A DNA stretch of 64,000 nt from Ancylobacter radicis. Its GTDB lineage: Bacteria > Pseudomonadota > Alphaproteobacteria > Rhizobiales > Xanthobacteraceae. The stretch covers positions 1 to 64,000 of the forward strand of contig NZ_JAHCQH010000022.1 in NCBI RefSeq assembly GCF_018449475.1, written 5' to 3'. The translations under genes were made by a program, and so were the position numbers. The notes beneath the pieces are model-generated. The model did no database searches. It worked only from the letters and a program-made list of their open reading frames with translations, and had not been told where the DNA came from. Positions 17,397 through 25,347 of the stretch are shown here, one piece after another (the stretch's first letter is position 1; each line of letters begins with the position of its first letter).

Positions 17397-17956
17397 ATAT
17401 CAGGTTGCAGTTGCCCATAGACGGCTTGAGCAACCTGATAGATGCGCTCGAAATCATCCCAAGAGATGATCACGTTGCGGAATAGCTGCCTGCGTCCAAG
17501 CTTCTGCGTTGGCTCAAGAGGGTAACTCAATTCGGGCTTGTTCTCTCCTCCGGGCGTTGGAGCTGCGTACCGACCGGCCCACGTCATGATAACACCAAAT
17601 GCATGAAGCCGTCTTTGGTCTGCCTCTTCAAGTTCCGGCAATCGGGCTTGGCGCCAAAGAACCGGAACATTGTGGGTCATCGGGACAGATGATGCCGCAA
17701 GGTGTTCTCTGTTCTCCAATCGCTGTGCAATTACCGCCTTCACGATCAACTCAATCGCGAGGCTCATCTCCCGGCGCGCGGCTGCCGCAAGGGCTGTTGC
17801 TGGGTCGCCCCTGAAATCGACATCACGGGCGAAAGTGGTAGCAGAGGAGGGGTATAATGACGAGAGAACGCGGGAGCTATAACGAGCGTTATCAGCCCTG
17901 ATATAGTAATGTCCGGGGGCTTGTCTGCGTCGTTCGGCCATTGAGATTTCTGACAT
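17393..17956 (-). CDS. hypothetical protein with HEPN-like helical core, 187 aa
   Basis: The central region reads AAAARREMSLAIELIVKAVIAQ, then MTHNVPVLWRQA and DQRRLHAFGVIMTWAGRY. This order (Leu-rich helix with E-L-x2-K, then H-x-L/V-x-L-W) resembles HEPN-type helical domains found in toxins and defence proteins. The catalytic R-x4-6-H motif is not clear, so this is tentative. The ATG at 17956 has AGAGG just upstream; a longer frame to 18022 lacks one. It is the last gene of a leftward pair with the PemK-like toxin. Confidence 0.5.
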   Translation of the reverse strand: MSEISMAERRRQAPGHYYIRADNARYSSRVLSSLYPSSATTFARDVDFRGDPATALAAAARREMSLAIELIVKAVIAQRLENREHLAASSVPMTHNVPVLWRQARLPELEEADQRRLHAFGVIMTWAGRYAAPTPGGENKPELSYPLEPTQKLGRRQLFRNVIISWDDFERIYQVAQAVYGQLQPDI

Positions 17957-18083
17957 GCCACCTCTTCTAGCGCGGAAGCCCCTGAAATCCATCCAGAGGA
18001 GCGCCCTCGCGTATGGCAGCATATAGGTCGGTACCGCAGTTACAAAAAAGGCCCCCCGGCGAACCGAAGGACCTTTTTACCTG

Positions 18084-18129
18084 AGGCCCGATTGCTACCT
18101 AGGTAGCTGCGCATAAACGCATCGGGCCT
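18084..18129. other. nested palindrome / possible three-way-junction RNA
   Basis: AGGCCCGAT (18084-18092) pairs with ATCGGGCCT (18121-18129). Inside lie the palindrome CTACCTAGGTAG (18095-18106) and the small hairpin GCG-CATAAA-CGC (18109-18120). A further complementarity, AAAAAGG/CCTTTTT, lies just to the left (about 18046-18078). The structure occupies the gap between two leftward genes and may be a terminator, processing site or small RNA. Confidence 0.45.
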
Positions 18130-18197
18130 CCAAAGCCTCTTTCGAGGACCTCACCAATATAGGCGTCCAAGGTTGCGATAGCAATGGTGATGGGAAG

Positions 18198-18593
18198 CTA
18201 AAGGCGCAGGACGCTCCGCAGCGCATCTTCCAACGCCAGCATGTCCTCGGCGTTCAAATCCTCTGTGTTCCGATAGCCGCCGACCGTTTGGATGCGGTCG
18301 AGCCTCTCGTGGGAGACGTTGGTGAGCATGGCACACTTCGCCCATACGTCGATGGTGAGGCTCCTGTAGCGGCCGACAGGAATGAAAACGTCGCAGGGGC
18401 GGGGTGAGTGCGGCGGGGTGCCACTGAACGGAACCACAGTGCAGAGACCGGGTGCCCTGCCGTGCCGATGATTGAGGGTCGTATCCGAGACCACCACGGC
18501 GCGCCTCAGCTTTTCCATTTCAGGCGGAACTCTCGCGTCACCGAAGTCGCACATGAGGATGGTGCCCCGTCGAGGGGCAAAGGAGATGGTCAT
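18198..18593 (-). CDS. PemK/MazF-like endoribonuclease toxin, 131 aa
   Basis: The N-terminus MTISFAPRRGTILMCDFGDA and the following KLRRAVVVSDTTLNHR match the first strands of PemK-type toxins (RRGdI..vdf, then K.RPavVvs). GLCTVVPFSGTP and a C-terminal DRIQTVGG with LEDALRSVL complete the fold. This family cleaves mRNA and is normally paired with an antitoxin. I see no obvious antitoxin directly upstream (18594-18669) or downstream, so it could be an orphan or use an unrecognised partner. Start codon context is weak. Confidence 0.65.
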   Translation of the reverse strand: MTISFAPRRGTILMCDFGDARVPPEMEKLRRAVVVSDTTLNHRHGRAPGLCTVVPFSGTPPHSPRPCDVFIPVGRYRSLTIDVWAKCAMLTNVSHERLDRIQTVGGYRNTEDLNAEDMLALEDALRSVLRL

Positions 18594-18669
18594 GGGTGGG
18601 TGTCACTGAGTCGGGAAGAGTATTCATTCCCGTGTAACAGCCTACCGACCGTGATGGACACCCCCCGCC

Positions 18670-19299
18670 GTGTACACCCGAAACGGCACCGCTTACGCCT
18701 CCAGTCGAGACGTTGCGGCGTTCTTGGGGAAAAGACACACGCATGTTCTTGACAGCATCAAAGCCTTGCTTGCGGAAGCGCCGAGCACTGAGCCGAATTT
18801 CCGGTTGAGCGAATATCGGGACAGTACCGGCCGCATTCTCCCCGCCTACGAAATGACCCGCGACGGCTTCACGCTCCTCGCGATGGGCTTCACCGGGAAA
18901 ACCGCGCTCGCCTTCAAGGTCCGCTACGTGGAGGAGTTCAACCGCATGGAGGCGCAGATCCAAGGGTCCCGTGCAACCAACGCTGCCGGACTTCGGGGAC
19001 CTACTGCAGCGGCAATTGCGTGGGGTGAATTTCAGACTTCGGCGTCGGTACGCCGCGAGGGGGCTACGAGATTGGACTGCGCGATGCGCAGCCGAGACAA
19101 CTGGCGTTCATTCACGTCTTGCATTCTATGCCACAGCTGCGCGCCATCGCCGCCCTGTCGGGTATCGGCAGACGCTGTCCGGTCTCGCCCGACTTCTTTC
19201 TGTGCCATTGAGACGAACGTTTTCAGGCAATCTTCGGCCACCAGTTCCATTCGAAGCCGTTCGTCGTCATTGGCCTCCGGAAACTCACATGCAATTTGA
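18670..19299 (+). pseudogene. Rha-family phage regulatory protein, truncated or degraded
   Basis: Residues 9-94 form a Rha domain: SRDVAAFLGKRHTHVLDSI, FRLSEYRDSTGRILPAYEMT, RDGFTLLAMGFTGKTAL and FKVRYVEEFNRMEAQ. Rha proteins regulate phage lysogeny. Beyond residue 95 the frame becomes low-quality Ser/Arg-rich sequence antisense to the gene at 19032-19655. A neighbouring frame reads TLPDFGD while this frame reads PTAAAIAW; together these resemble the usual C-terminal LPDF-x3-AAA-AW segment, so small indels have probably scrambled the C-terminus. The start is a GTG without a visible ribosome-binding site. Confidence 0.6.
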
Positions 19300-19655
19300 T
19301 GGGCTACCACCAGTTGATCTAGTATTAGCGGCCGATAGCCTCGATAGGCTTCTTTTTTCTCCTTACCAAAATCATCGATTGTATGATTTTTAAAGAATAA
19401 CCTACCCTTTTCAATTTCAATTGAAGTGGCAAATATTAGATCCGACATTCGACTTTTGATTTACTGATCTGAAAGCCGTTTGCGTCGCGCAAGAACGAGC
19501 AACAAGTGCAGGGTTTGGAGCTGCTCAATGCCGCTGTTAGCCCATGAGAGCACCTCCTCGCGTCGCAGCGAGCGTTCTCGCGCTCCCAACCAAGCCCCCA
19601 ACAAGGCGAAGGCGGCCAGTATTGCCGATGCCACGGCTGCCGACGTCTCCCACAT
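19032..19655 (-). pseudogene. hypothetical membrane-anchored protein, interrupted by an in-frame stop
   Basis: Two same-frame pieces are separated only by TAA at 19461-19463. The first, 64 residues, is a transmembrane segment (ASAILAAFALLGAWLGARE) and a helix ending at LARRKRLSDQ. The second resumes four codons later and reads RGRLFFKNHTIDDFGKEKK, AYRGYRPLILDQLVVAHQIA and TFVSMAQKEVG. I recall intact proteins with this layout (one N-terminal helix, then RGRLFF-N-x-AYRGYRP-LD--V-AHQIA) as a recurrent family of unknown function. The stop probably inactivates it; stop readthrough cannot be excluded. Confidence 0.65.
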
Positions 19656-19687
19656 TGTTCCGCTATCCTAGTTGCCTAGGGCAGCAT

Positions 19688-19932
19688 TATACCGATTTGG
19701 CTAGGAACACATTCGACTTCATCACCCGCAACGGCAACGCAACGACCACCTACCGCATCCGCGTGGTGCCTCTGGAGGGGAACCCGTGGTCTTCGCGGCG
19801 GATGTTCGCAACGTTTTCGGCATCAAGCAGAGCGGCTGCTGCCGAGGCCAAACATTTTGGCAGTCTGCCAAGGGCGGCGCTACTCCTGAGGCGGTACAAG
19901 ATGCCTTTCGGAGGGACAGTCTATGTCAGTAG
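19688..19932 (+). pseudogene. BRO-N/antirepressor-like fragment, frameshifted
   Basis: One frame reads FDFITRNGNATTTYRIRVV and PLEGNPW; the next frame continues VFAADVRNVFGIKQSG. Together these give the core BRO-N pattern (R-VV--G-PWF-AADV---LGI) found in phage antirepressors. The switch occurs at about 19783-19790. After about 60 further residues the second frame stops at 19932, overlapping the start of the nuclease gene. No start codon or upstream domain is clear, so it is a remnant. Confidence 0.5.
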
Positions 19933-20714
19933 CCTTGCAGCCGGATCAGCCTTCGTTCTTTCCCGATGAGGTTCAATGGCGGCTGGGCAAGTACGTATAC
20001 CGGCTGGTCGATCCACGCACGAATGAGACCTTCTATGTGGGTAAGGGGACCGGGAACCGGGTCTTCGAGCACGCTCGCGGTGAGATAGAGCCTGACCGGG
20101 AGGCGCTTCTGCCGCCGAAGCTCGACACCATTCATCAGATCAAGGCATCGGGACTTCAGGTCGTCCACCTCATCCACCGCCACGGCCTGACCGAGACGGA
20201 GGCATTCCTCGTAGAGGCGTCGCTCATAGACGCCTATCCAAACCTCACCAACGCCGTTGGTGGCCACGGTTCGGGAGAGTTCGGCCTCATGACAGCCAAG
20301 GAGATCATGATCAAGTACGGTCTTCCCGAGTTGCCGAAGAGCCCGCCCCATCGCCTTGTTCTGATAAATATCCGAAAGCTGACCGACCGTGAGGGCGCCG
20401 ATGATATCTATCGGCTAGTGCGCTACTGCTGGCGGATCAACAAAGCTCGTGCCGAGAGAGCGGACTATATTCTCGCAGTCCTACGAGGCGTAGTGCTCGG
20501 CGCCTACAAGGCCCATAAGTGGCTGCCCGCCACCCCCGAGAACTTTCAACCCGAAATTTCATACGCGGACGGCTCCGAGTCGCATCGCTTCGGGTTCAAG
20601 GGGGAGAAGGCTCCTGCGGACGTCTGGGAGATGTATGTCGGCCAGTACGGAAAGCGGATCATCCAGCCGGAGTTAAGGCACGATCAATACCCCATCCGCT
20701 ATTGGCGGTGCTGA
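19923..20714 (+). CDS. GIY-YIG nuclease family protein (LEM3-like), 263 aa
   Basis: The N-terminal half holds a GIY-YIG domain of the LEM3/ANKLE1-like type: KYVYRLVDPRTNETFYVGKG (about 23-42), a following NRVFEHARGE with a basic/His helix, then EAFLVEASLIDAYPNLTNAV with the catalytic Glu. The C-terminal half (about 130-263) is a separate alpha/beta domain of unknown role. These enzymes cut DNA with one metal ion. In this element it could aid replication or resolution, or act in phage interference; context does not decide. The ATG lies inside the preceding remnant. Confidence 0.75.
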   Translation: MSVALQPDQPSFFPDEVQWRLGKYVYRLVDPRTNETFYVGKGTGNRVFEHARGEIEPDREALLPPKLDTIHQIKASGLQVVHLIHRHGLTETEAFLVEASLIDAYPNLTNAVGGHGSGEFGLMTAKEIMIKYGLPELPKSPPHRLVLINIRKLTDREGADDIYRLVRYCWRINKARAERADYILAVLRGVVLGAYKAHKWLPATPENFQPEISYADGSESHRFGFKGEKAPADVWEMYVGQYGKRIIQPELRHDQYPIRYWRC

Positions 20715-20911
20715 GCAGTCAACGTTGCGACTAGCGCCTCTGCCCCCTTCAAGGGAGCCTCAACCCTCGCCATCGACCACCCGGAGCGGGGCGACCTGAT
20801 GGCCGCACGCAACCTGCTGGTACGTTGCGGCTAAGAGCTGGCGAACGGGGGGGCAACCCGATGGCTCAATATGCTCTGCGTGCCGGTGGTCGAGCGCGTG
20901 CTGATCGGCCA

Positions 20912-20940
20912 CCCTACCATCATAGATTATGATGGTAGGG
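20912..20940. repeat. perfect 13-bp inverted repeat with 3-base loop
   Basis: CCCTACCATCATA and TATGATGGTAGGG flank GAT. There is no T-run, so it is unlikely to be a terminator; a protein-binding or recombination site is more likely. The 874-bp stretch 20715-21588 otherwise holds only gene fragments, a CCCCCATGGGGG palindrome near 21404-21415 and a GAGTCA-ATC-TGACTC repeat at 21525-21539. Confidence 0.55.
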
Positions 20941-20970
20941 CATCGTTCTTCAGCCGCGCGCTCACGTTCT

Positions 20971-21135
20971 TCACCGCGCCTGCCGCAACCATGTCGTGAT
21001 GGCGTCCATCATGCCGTGGAAAAGTTGCTCGGCTCGCTCGTCGGGGCATTCGGTGCGCGCCGCTATCCTGACCGCCTTGGTATCCCTGAAGTCGAGCGCA
21101 TCGCCGTCAATTGGGCTAACTTGGCCAACTGCCAT
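20971..21135 (-). CDS. possible small protein, 54 aa
   Basis: The frame begins MAVGQVSPIDGDALDFRDTK and ends AEQLFHGMMDAITTWLRQAR, with protein-like composition (balanced charges, amphipathic C-terminal helix). No ribosome-binding site is evident and no family is recognised. The frame is open farther upstream without a better start. It may be a small gene or the tail of a degraded one. Confidence 0.3.
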   Translation of the reverse strand: MAVGQVSPIDGDALDFRDTKAVRIAARTECPDERAEQLFHGMMDAITTWLRQAR

Positions 21136-21588
21136 GTTAGCCGACTCGAGAAGCAGCGCGCGGAGGGGCCGGCGGCAAACAGGCGCCTGTATCGCCATGA
21201 GGCGTATGCGCGGAAGAACTGGAATCCCGGCGACCTGGACTAAGCCTCCGTTTGGCACGCAATGGCGGCGCGACAATCGGGAATGGGGTCGATCATTGCT
21301 CCGTTGTGAAGCGATGGTCTCCCCCGGCTTCCCGTGAGGGGACCCGGAATATTCCATCAGAAAAATTCGTGCGACCATCTGAAATAGAGGAGCCGCGCGA
21401 TACCCCCCATGGGGGCCTCCCGGTCGGCAATCGGCCCCGCTCAGGGCGCCCCTCACGAGGCCCCTACAGCCCCGCTCAGGTCCACCGCGCCACACCCTGC
21501 CGGGAGCCTCTGCCGGCCGCTGGTGAGTCAATCTGACTCGCCATGCGCGCCTTCCTGATGGGCGTTTCCCCGCCTTATCCTTCGGGGC

Positions 21589-22149
21589 ATGACAACAGAC
21601 GATCCATCAGAGCCGCCCGCCACGGAGAGCGCCGGACCACCGCACGCAAGGCGGGGTAAATCGCAATGGTTCTTCCGCATCGACCCGCCCCCGGAGGAGC
21701 GGGAACGCTTCCTAGAGCAGCTCGGCATCTACCTCGCGGCGATGTATCCCGGCTGTCCGCCTGAGTGGCGGCTTGAGCTGGTGGAGCGGGCGCGGAAGGG
21801 CGGCCATTACGGGCGGCTCGGGGAGATTGCTGGCGTCTTGGCGACAAGCTCCGCACGGCATAGAGCCACGGATTATGAGCGGCTGCTCCGCATCAATGGC
21901 GGACGCGAGGGCCTGACGCGGGAAGAAGCGCGGCAGGTCGTGAATGCCGAGGTGGCGGACACGGTGGCCGAATGGCGGCTCGGGGCGCCTGAAGCTGATG
22001 AGGGCTACATCGCCGTGCGCCGGCAGTTCCGCAAGGTGTGGCGGAAGGGGCGTAAGAAGCCGCGCCCTGTGGTGACGGCGCGGGAGAACGCGGCCATTGC
22101 CGAGTATCTCAAGGCGTGGCTGGAGCGGCGGGAGCCGGTGGAGGACTGA
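21589..22149 (+). CDS. hypothetical protein, 186 aa
   Basis: The sequence has a polar N-terminus, then GKSQWFFRIDPPPEERERFLEQ, a Trp/Arg-rich segment (PPEWRLELVERARKGGHYG) and a basic C-terminus (RKVWRKGRKKPRPV, then AAIAEYLKAWLERRE). It is strongly charged and helical, suggesting nucleic-acid binding, but no family is recognised. A GAGTCA-ATC-TGACTC inverted repeat lies 50 bp upstream. It precedes a 317-bp noncoding gap and the serine recombinase. Confidence 0.6.
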   Translation: MTTDDPSEPPATESAGPPHARRGKSQWFFRIDPPPEERERFLEQLGIYLAAMYPGCPPEWRLELVERARKGGHYGRLGEIAGVLATSSARHRATDYERLLRINGGREGLTREEARQVVNAEVADTVAEWRLGAPEADEGYIAVRRQFRKVWRKGRKKPRPVVTARENAAIAEYLKAWLERREPVED

Positions 22150-22221
22150 GGTTCGTTCCCGGCGCTGTTGTACTCTTGGGTAATAGACCTCAGCGAAACG
22201 AGGGTGAACCGACAGGTTGAT

Positions 22222-22250
22222 CCTTACGGGTCCTGTATAGGGAGTGAAGG
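22222..22250 (+). repeat. 29-bp inverted repeat, copy 1
   Basis: Begins CCTTACGGGTCCTG and ends TATAGGGAGTGAAGG. Its reverse complement recurs at 25348-25376 with one mismatch; the first 23 bases match perfectly. It lies in the 317-bp gap 22150-22466, which also contains GGGGTTG/CAACCCC arms (about 22293-22328) but no gene. The two copies bracket the recombinase-to-polymerase segment. Confidence 0.75.
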
Positions 22251-22412
22251 TTCCCACCTAGAGGCTGTCGAGCGAGGGGTGGGAGGTGGCGCTGGGGTTG
22301 TGACCACCATCAACACCATCATCAACCCCGCCTCAGAGGCCCTATACCGATAACCCCCTCCGAAATCGCCTTTCCTACCCCAGCATTTCCAACACCTCGC
22401 GAAGCCGCTTGA

Positions 22413-22446
22413 CGATATACCTAAATCACTTGTATTCGGTATGTCG
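22413..22446. promoter_or_regulatory. res-like inverted repeat upstream of the serine recombinase
   Basis: CGATATACC (22413-22421) and GGTATGTCG (22438-22446) form 9-bp arms with one mismatch around an AT-rich 16-bp centre, 20 bp before the recombinase start. Size and position resemble a resolvase-binding subsite that also autoregulates the gene. Confidence 0.5.
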
Positions 22447-22466
22447 TTCCAAGCGAGGCCAAGACC

Positions 22467-23072
22467 ATGACCGCCAAGAGTGTCGCCTTCTATCTCCGCG
22501 TCTCCACGGGAGAGCAGACCACCGCGAACCAGCGCCGCGAGCTGGAGGCGGTGGCCGCCAAGGCGGGATGGAATGTCGTGGCCGTGTTCGAGGATGCCGG
22601 CATTTCCGGCTCCAAGGGGAGGGAGCAGCGGCCGGGCTATGATGCCCTCCTGAAGGCCGTGACGCGCCGCGAGGTGGACTTGGTGGCCGCTTGGTCGGTG
22701 GATCGCATCGGCCGCTCGATGCCGGACCTCGTGTCCTTCCTCACGGAGCTGCATGCCCGTGGTGCGGACCTCTACCTTCACCAGCAAGCCCTCGACACCT
22801 CGACACCAGCCGGGCGGGCGATGTTCCAGATGATGGGCGTCTTCGCTGAGTTCGAGCGGTCGATGATCCAAGAGCGCGTGAAGGCGGGCCTTGCGCGGAC
22901 CAAGGCGGCCGGAACGAAGCTCGGCAGGCCCACCTTAGGTCGCGATGTTGAGGTCCGCATCCGGGCTCTCAGGGCCGAAGGAATGGGCATTCTCAAGGTA
23001 GCGAAGACGCTCGGCATCGGCGTGTCTGCCGTGCAGCGTGTCGTGGCAACGGAAAATACTGCGGAAGCCTGA
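22467..23072 (+). CDS. serine recombinase (resolvase/invertase family), 201 aa
   Basis: A small serine recombinase with an N-terminal catalytic domain (YLRVSTGEQT with the nucleophile Ser; ISGSKGREQRPGYDALL; WSVDRIGRSMPDLVSFL; STPAGRAMFQMMGVFAEFER), the long E-helix (SMIQERVKAGLARTK) and a C-terminal helix-turn-helix (ILKVAKTLGIGVSAVQRVV). Length is normal for Tn3-type resolvases. It may resolve multimers of the excised element or invert a segment, and inverted repeats at 22222-22250 and 25348-25376 offer a possible substrate. A res-like site lies just upstream. Confidence 0.9.
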   Translation: MTAKSVAFYLRVSTGEQTTANQRRELEAVAAKAGWNVVAVFEDAGISGSKGREQRPGYDALLKAVTRREVDLVAAWSVDRIGRSMPDLVSFLTELHARGADLYLHQQALDTSTPAGRAMFQMMGVFAEFERSMIQERVKAGLARTKAAGTKLGRPTLGRDVEVRIRALRAEGMGILKVAKTLGIGVSAVQRVVATENTAEA

Positions 23073-23112
23073 ACAGTTTGGTGATGCGGGCGATACGGAC
23101 GAGCCAAGCAGG

Positions 23113-23189
23113 CTAGATACAGGAGCTCGTGGCACTCCTGCCTAATAGATACAACCCCAAGCCTTTCCCTCCCGGAGGTCTGTATCTAG
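23113..23189. repeat. spaced inverted repeat CTAGATACAG / CTGTATCTAG
   Basis: Ten-base perfect arms lie at 23113-23122 and 23180-23189. The core TATACAG/CTGTAT also occurs in the 29-bp repeats at 22222 and 25348, so related sites recur in this element's noncoding DNA. Confidence 0.45.
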
Positions 23190-23199
23190 GGCCTTTGCC

Positions 23200-23286
23200 A
23201 TGACCATTCATCTACATCTTCATATCCACGTACACATAAGCATTGCTTTTCTCATAGCGCTGTTTCTGCGCTTCGCGTTCTCATGA
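23200..23286 (+). CDS. possible 28-residue microprotein, alternating-His plus hydrophobic helix
   Basis: ATG at 23200 opens a 28-codon frame: MTIHLHLHIHVHI followed by SIAFLIALFLRFAFS and TGA. Every second residue from 4 to 12 is His, then a single hydrophobic segment long enough to enter a membrane. AGGG lies about 10 bases upstream. Such a composition could be a small membrane or metal-binding peptide, but short frames arise by chance and there is no homology evidence. Confidence 0.3.
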   Translation: MTIHLHLHIHVHISIAFLIALFLRFAFS

Positions 23287-23319
23287 CCGTCATCCCCAAA
23301 ACATGGAGACCACTGCATC

Positions 23320-23772
23320 ATGACCGATGCCACCCCTACGCACGTCCCTACGTCCCCCATTCTCGCCACCTTGCGCTTCGCGGGGAAGGCCATCCGTGCC
23401 ACCCGGCACCCCGCCCATGGCCGCCTGATGATGGCGCACGATGTCCTTCTCGCCATCGGCTACACACCCAAGCCGCCTTACGGCACGCGGCCTATCCTCG
23501 CCGGCCTGAAAGTCTCGGACGCGAACCGCATCACGCTCACCCGCGAGGATTTCGACACCACCGAGGGCCGCCCGGAGCCGACCTTCTCCAATGCCACGTT
23601 CCTCACCCGCGCCGGCTTGGATGAACTGGTGGCGAATGCCGCCGCGAAGAAGGTGAAGACCTTCGGCCCGTGGATGGTGGACGTGATGGAGAACGGCGCC
23701 CCGAAGCGGAAGCCAAAGGTGGAGCCGAAAGCTGCCCCAGAAGTCCCGCCTGAGGGGCTGCCTTTGGGATGA
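23320..23772 (+). CDS. BRO-N-like regulatory protein, 150 aa
   Basis: The central part follows the BRO-N/antirepressor layout: FAGKAIRATRHPAHGRLMMAH, DVLLAIGYT, then VSDANRITLT and ATFLTRAGLDELVANA with KTFGPWMVDVM. The C-terminal tail is Lys/Pro/Glu-rich and flexible. Such proteins usually act as phage regulators. GGAGA precedes the ATG at a suitable distance. Similarity is by pattern only, and the usual PWF tryptophan motif is not conserved. Confidence 0.5.
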   Translation: MTDATPTHVPTSPILATLRFAGKAIRATRHPAHGRLMMAHDVLLAIGYTPKPPYGTRPILAGLKVSDANRITLTREDFDTTEGRPEPTFSNATFLTRAGLDELVANAAAKKVKTFGPWMVDVMENGAPKRKPKVEPKAAPEVPPEGLPLG

Positions 23773-24032
23773 CTGAGGGTGCTCATCCTATGTCCAAATG
23801 GGAATAGCTAACACCCCACTATAGGACCCCCGGAGGCGTGCCGCTGCTCGAATGCCGGCCGTCTCGGGGCGCCCCTGTGCGCATCCGTCCCCGATGATAT
23901 CCACACCCCTGAAGCGCCTCCTGTGGATATCTTCGCGTGGACGTTCGAGGGGGTGTCTATCCCTTTTGCAGCCCCCTTCACCTCCCCGAAACGCCCCTTG
24001 ATCGCGGACTCCCGGTGCCGCAGAGAATCCTC

Positions 24033-25340
24033 ATGGACAAGCCTTTTCATCTCCCTGAGCGCCACCGCTGGTTCGACGACTGGCGAGGCGCGCGAGGCCC
24101 GGCCCTCCGCAAGCTGGTCGTGGACATTACCGGCGAGGTGGAGGCGCTGGAGCGCGCCAAGGGTGCCCGTAAACGAGCCCGTAAGGCGGTCGATCAGAGC
24201 CGCTTCGAGGTGGCCGTGGAGGTGGTCGTGAGCAACCTCGCGAATGAAGTGCTGGTGCCGAGCGAGACCGGACGGCTGGCTATCATCACGGGCAACGGAG
24301 CGAAGGGCGCCGCCCGGTACGACAACACAGCGCTTGGAAAGCCCCTCCGGGACTTGCTGGCGCGCATGACCGAACTGGAACTGATCGACTGGCATAAACC
24401 GGCTTCACAGCGTGACGCGTGGTCCGTGTCGCCCGCCGCGTCCTTCCGCACGCGGGTAGAAAGCGCAGGCATCAGGACGGAAGATTTTGGCCGTGTCGCG
24501 GGGGAGGAGACCATCGTCCTAACGCGGAAGGGGCGCCGCGCGCCCGGCTCCGGTGGCGTCGTGCGGCAACTCGTCGATTACATCGACACTTCCGAAACGG
24601 TCGCCATGCGTCAGGCCATGGAGAGGCTCAACTCCGTCCTCTCATCCGCAGACATCGCGTTCGTGGACGATGGAGCCGGCCCCGTCGATGTGCATAACAG
24701 GGCGATGCGCAGGCACTTCATCACCGCGCTGCCCGAAGGCCAGGAATTTGACCGGGGAGGACGCTTGTTCGGTGGGTTCTGGCAGAACCTGCCATCGGCC
24801 CGGCGCGGCGGCATCCGCATAAACGGGGAGCCAGTGGCAGAGCTGGACTATGGGCAGATGGCCGTCAGGCTGGCCTATGCTCATGTGGGGGCGACCCCTC
24901 CTGAGGGCGACATGTACGCCCTGCCGGGGCTGATCGACCAAAGAGCGGCGGTGAAGACCGCGTTCAATGTCCTTCTGAACGACAGCCACAGGCGCAACTC
25001 GTGGCCCGCGATGCTGCTCGATGAAGGGGAGAAGGCGGAACCAAGCGAGGTGCTGCCCGTGGGCTGGACGGTGAAGAAGGTGAAGGCGGCCGTCCTCTCG
25101 CGCCACCCAGCCCTCGCGCCCTGTCTCGGCTCCGGCATCGGGCTCAAGCTCATGCATACGGAGAGCGAGATGCTCGTGGCGGTGCTGACCGAGATGCAGG
25201 CGAGGGGGATTGTGGGGCTTGGGATTCATGACGGCCTCCTCGCTCCGGCATCGAAAGCTGATGAGGTGGCGCGGATCATGTCGGTGGTCGGGGAGACCAC
25301 CACCGGCACCACCATCCCGGTCACGGCCTCGGCTCTCTAG
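24033..25340 (+). CDS. protein with family-A DNA polymerase-like palm motifs, 435 aa
   Basis: The C-terminal half carries a polymerase-A pattern: RGGRLFGGFWQNLPSARR (about 241-258), motif A-like GEPVAELDYGQMAVRLAYA with Asp272 (compare DYSQIELR), motif B-like DQRAAVKTAFN (Arg304, Lys308), and motif C-like GIHDGLL (His399-Asp400; compare VHDE). The N-terminal half is charged and helical, with no 3'-5' exonuclease motifs. At 435 residues it is much shorter than Pol I. An in-frame GTG at 23937 would add 32 doubtful residues. With the gp2.5-like SSB at 16196 it suggests a small dedicated replication module. Activity is inferred, not shown. Confidence 0.6.
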   Translation: MDKPFHLPERHRWFDDWRGARGPALRKLVVDITGEVEALERAKGARKRARKAVDQSRFEVAVEVVVSNLANEVLVPSETGRLAIITGNGAKGAARYDNTALGKPLRDLLARMTELELIDWHKPASQRDAWSVSPAASFRTRVESAGIRTEDFGRVAGEETIVLTRKGRRAPGSGGVVRQLVDYIDTSETVAMRQAMERLNSVLSSADIAFVDDGAGPVDVHNRAMRRHFITALPEGQEFDRGGRLFGGFWQNLPSARRGGIRINGEPVAELDYGQMAVRLAYAHVGATPPEGDMYALPGLIDQRAAVKTAFNVLLNDSHRRNSWPAMLLDEGEKAEPSEVLPVGWTVKKVKAAVLSRHPALAPCLGSGIGLKLMHTESEMLVAVLTEMQARGIVGLGIHDGLLAPASKADEVARIMSVVGETTTGTTIPVTASAL

Positions 25341-25347
25341 GGAGGAG

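Noticed and set aside
20715-20860. Short protein-like stretch (ASTLAIDHPERGDLMAARNLL)
   Set aside because: No start codon between the preceding stop and this stretch; at most a remnant, so not listed as a gene.
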